From the NCBI GenBank assembly GCA_028274465.1, contig CM051456.1, positions 72,898,753 through 72,962,752 of the forward strand: a DNA stretch of 64,000 nt, in the 5' to 3' direction. The notes below the pieces were generated by a model. It ran no database searches. It saw only the letters and a program-made list of their open reading frames with translations, and had not been told where the DNA came from. The stretch comes from Plantago ovata. Taxonomy: Eukaryota > Streptophyta > Magnoliopsida > Lamiales > Plantaginaceae. The translations under genes and the position numbers were made by a program. Position 1 is the stretch's first letter; each line of letters starts with the position of its first letter. Shown piece after piece: positions 55,113 to 64,000 of the stretch.

Positions 55113-55822
55113 TCAAATATGACACTTGCATCTCCTCCTCTTTCCCTTCGGTCTCTCACAGTCCTCATCCTCACTATGGCACGAGTTCGTGGCCTTTGTT
55201 TCATCAGGGTCCAGTTCTTCAAACAATTCCAAGTCTAATTCTTCTATGAAATGTTCATAATCGTCATCACCACCATCCTCATCATGATCACCTCCATCCT
55301 CATCATGATCACCTCCAGGTCTACTTTCCTGCCTTACCTTATTGAACTCATCTATATCTACAATATTTGGCTCCAAGTCATACCGAACAAGGTGAATTGC
55401 ATCAACATGAGGATCAACGAGGATTTCATTAACCCCTCCCCCCCCCCCCGACTCGTATTGCTGCATTGGACTTTCAAAAGAAGAGCTCCCAACATCACGC
55501 TCTTCGACTATCGAATTTTCAGGAAGATCCCATAAATGTCTATGTTGAATTCGTTGAACTACTAGCCAATTCTCCCCCCCCCCCCCCCCATTTAGTATCA
55601 TTAAGATAAAACACTTGCTGGACATGTATAGGTAAAACAAAAGGATCTTGTTTGTACCTTTTGTATCTTTTGTCAATGCTAATGAAGCGCTTATCATCCA
55701 AAATTCTTTTACCTTGCCCACTTTACGACTACCAAAATACGACAGCTCAATGACACCATCTACGAACTCGTAGAAGTCCATTTTCTTACCTTTGTGCTCA
55801 CCTTCAACCAACACACCACTAT
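55113..55822 (-). pseudogene. CACTA (En/Spm) TNP2-type protein, C-terminal DUF4216-like part
   Basis: Minus-strand pieces include KKMDFYEFVDGVIELSYFGS, DPFVLPIHVQQVFYLND (in a second frame near 55590-55650) and WLVVQRIQHRHLWDLPE, the order seen in DUF4216 domains that end plant CACTA TNP2 proteins. An acidic tail with DHDEDGGDHDEDGG and a basic end KGKRRRCKCH follow, with the stop at 55113. Two C homopolymers (12 at 55438-55449, 16 at 55574-55589) sit in the frame and probably shift it. The upstream part continues at 63197 after G4, with the split at ..TTQNS | GVLVEG.. exactly as in intact family members. The element is dead. Confidence 0.8.
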
Positions 55823-58531
55823 TGTAACGGTACGGTAATTTTGAAAATAATATTTAAATCGGAAACTCGAACGGTCTTTTAAAAATAACGGTAAGTAAAG
55901 GTTTTGGCTCTCAAACGAGCTTACAATTCAAGAGAAATAAATGCAGAAGCTAAAAGATGCTGAAGTTCAATGGAAAATAACAAGTGAAGACAAAGTTTCT
56001 TCTTATTTGAAAACAACCCAAGACAAATAATCCCCCACACTCTCGAGTCGCCAGACGCCTACTAGAGCTCATCGGTAGACGAACCTACAAGGAAGTATTT
56101 TGAAAAGAGTGGTGAGATAAAGGATCTCAGTGGTGCTTATGCAAGGTTGATTTCATGCAATTTTGTAGAAGATCTTTCAGTTTAAAGACATGCAAATTAC
56201 AGGCAGTAAATTCAGATAACAATCAGTTCAGTAAAAAAAAAAATCAATCGGTTCAAAAGTCAGAAAACAGTAAGTCAGTTGTTTTGAAAACAATTCAGTA
56301 ACAGTTGGTGCAGCCCGCCTTATTGCTCCTACTCCCAATAGCCCTTATCACCCCGTCTAGAAGGAATTCAATTCTAGCCAGTACAATGTCCTGCGTACGT
56401 TCAGGAAAAGTCCTACGACCCAAATAGACCTCAACTTCTTCTACCTCGCGTCTTAAGGGATTAGACTAGGTGACTCGTAAATAAACCTGATAGTCAACAC
56501 TACCCAAGCCTACCAAGTTATCAACCTAATCGACCGGTCAACAGTTAACATTAAAACAATGCTCGGAAACCGAGGAAGGTATTAGAAAACAATGGTCAGT
56601 TAAGAAGGCAGTAGTCAGTTGAAGAGTCAATAAGACAGCAAACAACATCATATAATAGTATAGTGCAATAATCAATTCAGGAAGTTCGATGAATTAAGAC
56701 AATCATGCATAGCATTTCAAACGTGCGATTAAACTTATGAAAGTAACATACGTGTAGGCATACATATGAAATAGGAACAAACAATAAGTACACAATAATA
56801 TAATAGGCAATTAACACATAACTTCCTTGTAGTTTTAGAAAACAGACAGTAACACTCACCTTAAATAGTGCAAGCAAGAACCACGGAAAGAACAACAAAT
56901 TACGGGATAACGGACGGATCACCTATATAGAAAACGACTAGTTACTAACTAGAAGTTGAAATGAAAACTCAAACGGTAAAAGTTAAAAGGTCGAAGAAAA
57001 GGTTGCGAAGGTGGGGTTCAAAGTTAAGACCTTAAGGTTAAACTAAACCTTACTAAACCAACTAGGCTAGTCAAACTTAGCAGCAAAACTTTGAGGAAAA
57101 TGACTTGAATGTGACTTTTAGAAAACAACAAACTTGAAACGGTCTGTCTAAAAGACTCAAAACAGTTTGGTTGTTCATTAAATAGAAACGTTAAGCTCAA
57201 TCATTTTCGCAAAATCAGTTTGGTAGATATACTCTACGTAGTTTCACAATCCAAGATGGGAAGGGCAAAAGACAACAGTCAACCATCTAACCTAATTATC
57301 TAGTCCAGAATCTGTCCAAGGGTAAACGCGTCAATTCACAGTCAATAGGGGCAGTTCTGTAATTTCCAGGGTCAACTCAGTCAATTCCAAAATTAATAAG
57401 GGCAAATTCATCCTTTTCAAGTCACAAGGTCAATACTCAAATTAGATTCGAAATAGAACTAATCATATTAAACAGTCCAATACGAAAGGGCAAAATGGTC
57501 CATGACTCGTCTAGGGGTAGAAAGGTCAATTTTCAGATCTGTCAAGGGTACTAGTAAAATCCAGATTTCATACGGTCAAAACAGTCAACTCGTACAAATG
57601 GAACCAGGGGTAACAAGCTCAAGTTCAGAAATTCATAAGGGTAAAACGGTCAATAAGAAAAAAAACAACTGATTCGAACTAGAAGAAGAAATAGAGGATC
57701 GAGATTACTACCTTTGAATCAGGACTCGAGAACAAATTTGTCAACAAACCAAAACACAGGATTTAAATCCACAGAAAAATAAAGGAATTAGTGAGGCTGC
57801 TCCCGAAATGGTATAAGAACGAGATGGGATTGATTGAACAATCTCGAACAGATCGAGACTTACCGGACTGTTCGAAACAAAACGGGACCGACGAGAGCCT
57901 GGACGGAGATGACGGCGTGCGTGCCGGAGCGGAACGGATCCGGGCAGAGGACGAACGGATCGAGATCGACGACACGCGGAATCGCAACGGCGGCGAACGG
58001 CACGGCGATAGGGACTGGACGGGGCGGCGAACGGACAGCACGGAACGGATCGCGACTAACCGGCGGCGGAACGGAATCGCGACGGCGGCGAACGGGAAGC
58101 AGAAAGCGGCACGGCTCGGGCGCAACACGGACGGCGACGGCGGCGGCTAGATGGACGGCGGCGGCAGCAACTGCAATTTCCTTCTCTCTTTCTCTTCTCT
58201 CTCTTTCTTTCTCTTTTTTTTTCTGATGAAGGTGGCGTGAAAGTGAGAGAGTGGGAGGTAGAGGAAGATGTAAACTAGGTTTAGGGTTTGGTCGAGAGAA
58301 ATGGGCCAACTGAAAAGGGCCAAGAGATTTGGGCCAAGTAGAGGTTCAATCTGATTTAGCTAATCCAATAGGTAAATCTGAAATTTCGGTCCAATAACCA
58401 TACAAATAGGCTTTCGAACTTGATTTTTCGGACGTAGAAATTAATCGGATAGTTAAAAGTAATAAACTTAATTATTACTTAGAAAATTAATTAAATAAAA
58501 AAATTAAGAGAAAAAAAAATCGGATGTTACA
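55823..58531 (-). repeat. 3' LTR of G4
   Basis: 2709 bp, very similar to 60473-63196. In element orientation it has site II motifs at 58335-58330 and 58307-58302, a telo-box AAACCCTAA at 58289-58281, a GA-rich leader (58225-58180) and a CpG-rich block (58150-57880). These are followed by a stretch with 11 TTGAC motifs (57653-57278). No convincing protein-coding gene; the open frames in the CpG-rich block are composition effects. Confidence 0.9.
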
Positions 58532-58826
58532 CTCCACCACCCTTAAAAGAAGTTTCGTCCTCGAAACTTAACTAGCATAAATCCATCAAACGGGGAACGG
58601 AGAAACAAAAGACTTCAACTTCAAACGCCGGATGAAAGAACGATCTCACAAGCCAACAGATAAGATAAGTCGAAACTAGCTTAAAGAAACGGAACCTATT
58701 TCTTCAACCAAACGATTCCAAGTAACGAGTCCTCAAAAAGCCGTCGATAACATAAACTTTAAGTGTATCTAACCTAATAAACGTAGAGCAGCAGAGCAGC
58801 AACCAAAAACTTAGACGCAAATTGAC
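58532..58826 (-). other. 3' untranslated region and PPT of G4
   Basis: PPT TAAGGGTGGTGGAG on the minus strand (58532-58545) abuts the 3' LTR. The rest, up to the end of gag, is unremarkable. Confidence 0.75.
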
Positions 58827-59990
58827 TTAATGAAGCGTACCTTTTGCTACATTTGTCGAGGAAGGCTCACGTGCGAACATATTGTAGACTCTCGCCTTGG
58901 CTTTAGTACCACTTCCTTGGCTCTTAGAACTCGAGCCTCCAGATCTTCCATCTTCAGCTAGAGAGTAACGCCTCGGACAGTCACCAACTTTATGATCCCT
59001 GCTGCCACAAGCCAAACACCAACCCTTCCTCTTCCAGCAGTTGCTTTCCTCGTGATTCATTCCTCCACAAAAGTTGCAGTTCCTCCTAGATGAAAGTCCG
59101 GTACTATCAACAACTTGGCGAGGTCGACTTTCCCGCTGATTGCGAGGGTACTTGGATGGAGACCGACGATCCTTGCTATCTTTGCTACTCCTGTGGTCAG
59201 AACTCCTTTTTCGAGATCGTCGAGGTTCATAGCTCTCTAGTTCTCCCAAACCACTCTCCACTTCACCAGCTATTTCCACGGCTTTCGCGTAGGTTGACAA
59301 CTCGATCCCGAACAGGCTGTATCAAATTTCCGACTTCAAACCCTTCACAAAGTGACGTACCTTCTCCCTCTCGTCATTCTGAAAGTGCGGCACATACTTC
59401 AACAGCCGAGTGAACTCTGAGTCATAGTCCGCGACGTTCATCCGTCCTTGCACCAGGTTTTGGAATTCGTCCCTTCTGTTCTCACGGACCAAACGGGGTA
59501 CGAACTTGTCCATAAACTCCTTCTCGAAGTTCTTACAAGTGCGGTCAACTTCCTCTTGTCTCCACCTTGCATCGATGGTCCTCCACCAATTTCTCGTTGC
59601 TCCCACGAACTGGAACGCTGCAAGCTCAATCTTTCTCTCGTCCGGGTAGTGCAGAATTGAGAACAAGTTCTCCATGCTCTCCAGCCAGAGCTCAGCCTTG
59701 CGGGCGTCAGGCGCCCCATTGAACTAGTCGGGATGGAAACAGGTGAAGCGCTCAGCAGCCTGGTCGATGGTTTGAGTCGGTGGCGGTGGCGGTGCAACAG
59801 GCTGAGCAGGGGGTGGCCTAAAATGACGCATAGTCTCGCTGAAGTTTCCCAAGGCGGCAATGATCCTCTCAACTTGGTCCGAAGTGCCATCATTGTTGTT
59901 GTTGTCACTGCTGGGGCTGCCGTTGTTGGTGTTGTTGTTGCCGTTGTTGGTGTTGTTGTGGCCGTTGCGAGTGTTGATCCTTGGAGCCAT
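58827..59990 (-). pseudogene. gag: Gag of G4 (two in-frame stops)
   Basis: ATG 59990 (MAPRINTRNGHNN), preferred to the TTG 9 nt upstream. An Asn/Thr-rich N-terminus with NNGNNNTNNG repeats and a proline run is followed by a Ty3/gypsy Retrotrans_gag domain: AELWLESMENLFSILHYPDE, KIELAAFQFVGATRNWWRTI, FEKEFMDKFVP, EFQNLVQGRMNVADYDSEFTRL. A Ser/Arg/Lys-rich segment and two CCHC knuckles follow (CNFCGGMNHEESNC near 59030-59075, CLACGSRDHKVGDC near 58975-59015). Stops: TAG near 59724 (after CFHPD) and TGA near 59320 (after GLKSEI). The frame stays the same across both stops, so these are point mutations. Coats and packages element RNA when intact. Confidence 0.9.
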
Positions 59991-59999
59991 CCTTCGCAA

Positions 60000-60453
60000 T
60001 TAGTCTAAGGTAAGTAACGTAATTAACGTCCTCGAGTGTGAATATCCTAAGGAGTTACAATCCTAAGGCCAAACTATTGCATAAATGAGAACTTAAAGCA
60101 TGCGATCAATAACGTAAAAAGTGACATACTTTTAACTAGAACACACAAACAACATGCATTTAAGGCAACATAATCAATTGGATAGTCTCAATAATAAAAG
60201 CAAACAGGGTCAACAGTGGTATCATGCAAAAGTACGACAATTCCAACTAAGCAGACAGATAAGTCATTTGAAAACTTTAGGACAAAACAGAGTAAGTCGG
60301 TCAAGAACTCAGTCAATGGTCAAACTTTAACAACAGTACGACATTCTAGAAGAACAGAACAGAGACCACTCAACCTATGCAGCGACTCGGACCCTCACAC
60401 ACACACACCCCAAAGGCCAGAAGAACCTATCCTAGCAAGCTTGAGTTTGCACT
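60000..60453 (-). other. 5' untranslated leader of G4
   Basis: No gene seen. Holds an ACACACAC run (60397-60406). Next to the PBS is the inverted repeat GCTTGAG-6nt-CTCAAGC (60441-60460), which overlaps the PBS and could fold into a hairpin. Confidence 0.6.
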
Positions 60454-60470
60454 CAAGCTCTGATACCATC
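60454..60470 (-). other. Primer-binding site of G4 (tRNA-iMet)
   Basis: Minus strand TGGTATCAGAGCTTGAG, 2 nt inside the 5' LTR; standard initiator-Met primer site. Confidence 0.92.
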
Positions 60471-60472
60471 TG

Positions 60473-63196
60473 TAACGGTACGGTAATTTCGAAAATAATA
60501 TTTAAATCGGAAACTCGAACGGTCTTTTAAAAATAATAGTAAGTAAAGGTATTGGCTCTCAAACGAGCTTAAAATTGAAGAGAAATAAATGCGGAAGCTA
60601 AAAGATGCTGAAGTTCAATGGAAAATGACAAGTGAAGACAAAGTTTCTTCTTATTTGAAAACAACCCAAGACCAATAATCCCCCACACTCTCGAGTCGCC
60701 AGACGCCTACTAGAGCTCATCGGTAAACGAACCTACAAGGAAGTATTTTGAAAAGAGTGGTGAGATAAAGGATCTCAGTGGTGCTCATGCAAGGTTGATT
60801 TCATGCAATTTTGTAGAAGATCTTTCAGTTTAAAGACATGCAAATTACAGGCAGTAAATTCAGATAACAATCAGTTCAGTAAAGAAAAACAAATCAATCG
60901 GTTCAGAAGTCAGAAAACAGTAAGTCAGTTGTTTTGAAAACAGTTCAATAACAGTTGGTGCAGCCCGCCTTATTGCTCTTACTCCCAATAGCCCTTATCA
61001 CCCCGTCTAGAAGGAATTCAATTCTAGCCAGTACAATGTCCTGCGTACGTTCAGGAAAAGTCCTACGACCCAAATAGACCTCAACTTCTTCTACCTCGCG
61101 TCTTAAGGGATTAGACTAGGTGACTCGTAATAAACCTGATAGTCAACACTACCCAAGCCTACCGACTTATCAACCTAATCGACCGGTCAACAGTTAACAT
61201 TAAAACAATGCTCGGAAACTGAGGAAGGTATTAGACAACAATGGTTAGTTAAGAAGGTAGTAGTCAGTTGAAGAGTCAGTAAGACAACAAACAACATCAT
61301 ATAATAGTACAGTGCAATAATCAATTCAGGAAGTTCGGTGAATTAAGACAATCATGCATAGCATTTCAAACGTGCGATTAAACTTATGAAAGTAACATAC
61401 GTGTAGGCATACATATGAAATAGGAACAAACAATAAGTACACAATAATATAGTAGGCAATTAACACATAACTTCCTTGTAGTTTTAGAAAACAGACAGTA
61501 ACAATCACCTTAAATAGTGCAAGCAAGAACCACGGAAAGAACAACAAATTACGGGATAACGGACGGATCACCTATATAGAAAACGACTAGTTAGTAACTA
61601 GAAGTTGAAATGAAAACTCAAACGGTAAAAGTTAAAAGGTCGAAGAAAAGGTTGCGAAGGTGGGGTTCAAAGTTAAGACCTTAAGGTTAAACTAAACCTT
61701 ACTAAACCAACTAGGCTAGTCAATCACTTAGCAGCAAAACTTTAAGGAAAATGACTTGAATGTGACTTTTAGATAACAACAAACTTGAAACGGTCTGTCT
61801 AAAAGACTCAAAACAGTTCGGTTGTTCATTAAATAGAAACGTTAAGCTCAATCATTTTCGCAAAATCAGTTTGGTAGATATACTCTACGCAGTTTCACAA
61901 TCCAAGATGGGAAGGGCAAAAGTCAACAGTCAACCATCTAACTTAATTATCTAGTCCAGAATCTGTCCAAGGGTAAACGCGTCAATTCACAGTCAATAGG
62001 GGCAGTTCTGTAATTTCCAGGGTCAACTCAGTCAATTCCAAAATTAATAAGGGCAAATTCATCCTTTTCAAGTCACAAGGTCAATATTCAAATTAGATTC
62101 GAAATAGAACTAATCATATTAAACAGTCCAATACGAAAGGGCAAAATGGTCCATGACTCGTCTAGGGGTAGAAAGGTCAATTTTCAGATCTGTCAAGGGT
62201 ACTAGTAAAATCCAGATTTCATACGGTCAAAACAGTCAACTCGTACAAATGGAACCAGGGGTAACAAGCTCAAGTTCAGAAATTCGTAAGGGTAAAACGG
62301 TCAATAAGAAAAAAAACAACTGATTCGAACTAGAAGAAGAAATAGAGGATCGAGATTACTACCTTTGAATCAGGACTCGAGAAAAAATCTGTCAACAAAC
62401 CAAAACACAGGATTTAAATCCACAGAAAAATAAAGGAATTAGTGAGGCTGCTCCCGAAATGGTATAAGAACGAGATGGGATTGATTGAACAATCTCGAAC
62501 AGATCGAGACTTATCGGACTGTTCGAAACAAAACGGAACCGACGAGAGCCTGGACGGAGATGACGGCGTGCGTGCCGGGGCGGAACGGATCCGGGCAGAG
62601 GACGAACGGATCGAGACCGACGGCACGCGGAATCGCGACGGCGGCGAACGACACGGCGATCGGGACAGGACGGGGCGGCAAACGGACGGCACGGAACGAA
62701 TCGAGACTAACCGTCGGCGGAACGGAATCGCGACGGCGGCGAACGGGAAGCAGAAAGCGGCGCGGCTCGGGCGCAACACGGACGGCGACGGCGGCGGCTA
62801 GATGGACGGCGGCGGCAGCAGCTGCAATTTCCTTCTCTCTTTCTCTTCTCTCTCTTTCTTTCTCTCTCTTTCTTTCTCTTTTTTTTCTGATGAAGGTGGC
62901 GTGAAAGTGAGAGAGTGGGAGGTAGAGGAAGCTGCAAACTAGGTTTAGGGTTTGGTGGAGAGAAATGGGCCAACTGAAAAGGGCCAAGAGAATTGGGCTA
63001 AGTAGAGGTTCAATTTGATTTAGCTAGTCCAATAGGTAAATTCAAAATTTCGGTCCAATAACCATACAAATAGTCTTTCGAACTTGATTTTTCGGACGTA
63101 GAAATTAATCGGATAGTTAAAAGTAATAAACTTAATTATTACTTAGAAAATTAATTAAATAAAAAAAAATTAAGAGAAAAAAAATCGGATGTTACA
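60473..63196 (-). repeat. 5' LTR of G4
   Basis: 2724 bp. Telo-box AAACCCTAA at 62945-62953, site II TGGGCC at 62966-62971 and TGGGCT at 62994-62999 (plus-strand text), GA/CT microsatellite 62838-62888 that is longer than in the other LTR, and CpG-rich block 62530-62800. Confidence 0.9.
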
Positions 63197-64000
63197 ACTA
63201 TTCTGAGTTGTTCGACGAGCCTCATGATCCTTTGTATGGAAACGAACTTCATTCACGATGCAACCATTAAAATAATTTGTCATGTTGAGTGGACCGTTAG
63301 CAAGTGCCCACAATCCATCTGTTGCAGCAGCATCTTTCTTATTGCGCAAAACATTAACCTACATAAATTTTACAACCATTACTAGAATAAAAAATCTCAA
63401 CAAGTATTCACTATACGCTTATACTTGGAACAATGCAATTACGGACAACATATGTTACATGATCCCTAAACGATACAGGGAATCGTTTCATTTCAGGGTC
63501 GGTAATTCGTAAGGTTTTGTCTTCTTCAATTGTAATGCCTCGAGACTCTGCTACGAACAACCTTGCAAATTTCATATTCAAATTTGGCAGAATACTCAGT
63601 ACGTTAAATGTCAATAAAATAAAAATAATATGCAGTTTAAAGCAACGATCAGAGATTAACAACTTACACAATGTACTCCTCGACTTCGTCACAGTTCCGC
63701 AAAACAAAGATATGGGCTCTGGTTACATCGTCACCCCCCCAAAAGGATTGATTTCTTCACTGAGTTGCGTCTGATACTTCCAAAAGGACGCACTCTCATT
63801 GTGAAAATTGAAAGATCCTCTGTCTAACTTGGAACACCATCATAATTCCTACTCCGCTGGTTAAATTTTGTAGTAATCTCCGTAAGATACATGGATATAA
63901 ATGTGAGAAGCTCTTTTACAATGTATGATTCAGCAATTGAAGCTTCTGGATGCGCTCTATTACGAACATATCGTTTCAGAGCTCCCATCATCCTTCAGAT
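63197..64000 (-). pseudogene. CACTA (En/Spm) TNP2-type protein, DUF4218 end to DUF4216 start (continues past right edge)
   Basis: Minus strand from the right edge: RYVRNRAHPEASIAESY followed by IVKELLTF (near 63990-63900) matches the conserved KGYVRNxARPEGSIAE segment of the DUF4218 region. A stop lies at GVPS* near 63826. Then AHIFVLRNCDEVEEYIV (near 63705-63670) is followed by GTAAGTTG, a likely splice donor. Later KKDAAATDGLWALANGP, MTNYFNGCIVNEVRFHTK and DHEARRTTQNS (to 63197) form the entry into DUF4216. The protein then continues at 55822. Nearby segments such as ITDPEMKRFPVSFRDHVTYV are intronic or unrecognised. The TNP2-like catalytic domain must lie right of the window. Confidence 0.8.

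Larger units (their letters stand above)
55823..63196 (-). mobile_element. G4: gag-only gypsy-like LTR element with 2.7-kb LTRs
   Basis: LTRs 55823-58531 and 60473-63196 (TGTAACATCCG...CCGTTACA in element orientation) enclose only 1.94 kb. TSD actat at 55818-55822 and 63197-63201. PBS for tRNA-iMet and a PPT are present. The only coding content is a gypsy-type gag with two zinc knuckles; no protease, RT or integrase. Large LTRs plus gag alone fit the TR-GAG/LARD-like class of non-autonomous elements. It lies inside the CACTA TNP2-like ORF. Confidence 0.92.

Noticed and set aside
57763-58309. Arg/Ser-rich or Arg/Gly-rich proteins in the G4 LTR (also 62414-62987)
   Set aside because: Both strands are open because of CpG-rich simple composition; they lie inside LTRs, and no domain is seen.
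60397-60410. ACACAC microsatellite as a notable repeat
   Set aside because: Only about five units; common by chance.

Overview
This window is plant nuclear DNA, most likely from an eudicot with a large transposon-rich genome. No host gene, rRNA or tRNA gene was found. Almost every base belongs to LTR retrotransposons nested inside one another, plus one decayed CACTA DNA transposon at the right edge. The species cannot be named from sequence alone. The plant assignment rests on a Sirevirus-type Ty1/copia element with a large env-like ORF, on Ty3/gypsy elements primed by tRNA-Asp or tRNA-iMet, on telo-box/site II promoter motifs in one LTR, and on TNP2-type CACTA coding sequence.

Layout, left to right. 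(1) 1-22344: Sirevirus copy A, minus strand, running off the left edge. Its order (right to left) is 5' LTR, gag, PR, INT, RT, RNase H, spacer with an internal TATA box, long env-like ORF. It is split at 9454-17780 by a gypsy-type gag-protease element (G1-minus, TSD agacc). A 100-N assembly gap at 8413-8512 is flanked by the same ~0.9 kb twice. (2) 22345-53472: Sirevirus copy B, minus strand, into whose env-like ORF copy A inserted. Copy B is also split by G1-plus (22509-28825, TSD aatgc), a solo G1 LTR (29175-30377, TSD gaggt) and a three-LTR tandem element G3 (32739-43299, TSD cttag). Its gag and pol lie at 46095-51870 and its PBS and 5' LTR at 51983-53472. (3) 53473-54224: the broken end of a G3-type LTR into which copy B inserted. 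(4) 54230-54823: about 3.5 copies of a ~170-bp alternating tandem repeat. (5) 55113-55822 and 63197-64000: a CACTA (En/Spm) TNP2-type coding remnant, split at 55823-63196 by a gag-only gypsy-like element (G4) with 2.7-kb LTRs (TSD actat).

How the parts relate. The elements without pol (G1, G3, G4) keep LTRs, primer-binding sites, polypurine tracts and gag, with protease only in G1. They must have used enzymes from other elements. Most reading frames carry stops or frameshifts, so this is a fossil nest rather than a set of working genes. Insertion order follows from nesting: CACTA before G4; the G3-type LTR before copy B; copy B before copy A, G1-plus, the solo LTR and tandem G3; copy A before G1-minus.

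The most unusual signals are these. The env-like ORF contains stop-free, multiple-of-three, GT-AG bounded segments, one of which is exactly absent from the sister copy. The same ORF has its own upstream TATA box. GC-rich palindromes sit upstream of the TATA box in G1 LTRs and recur inside one element. Paired hairpins abut polypurine-tract-like sequence in every G1/G3 internal region. A 16-bp palindrome array replaces the PBS of copy A. The G4 LTR carries a telo-box plus site II promoter module.
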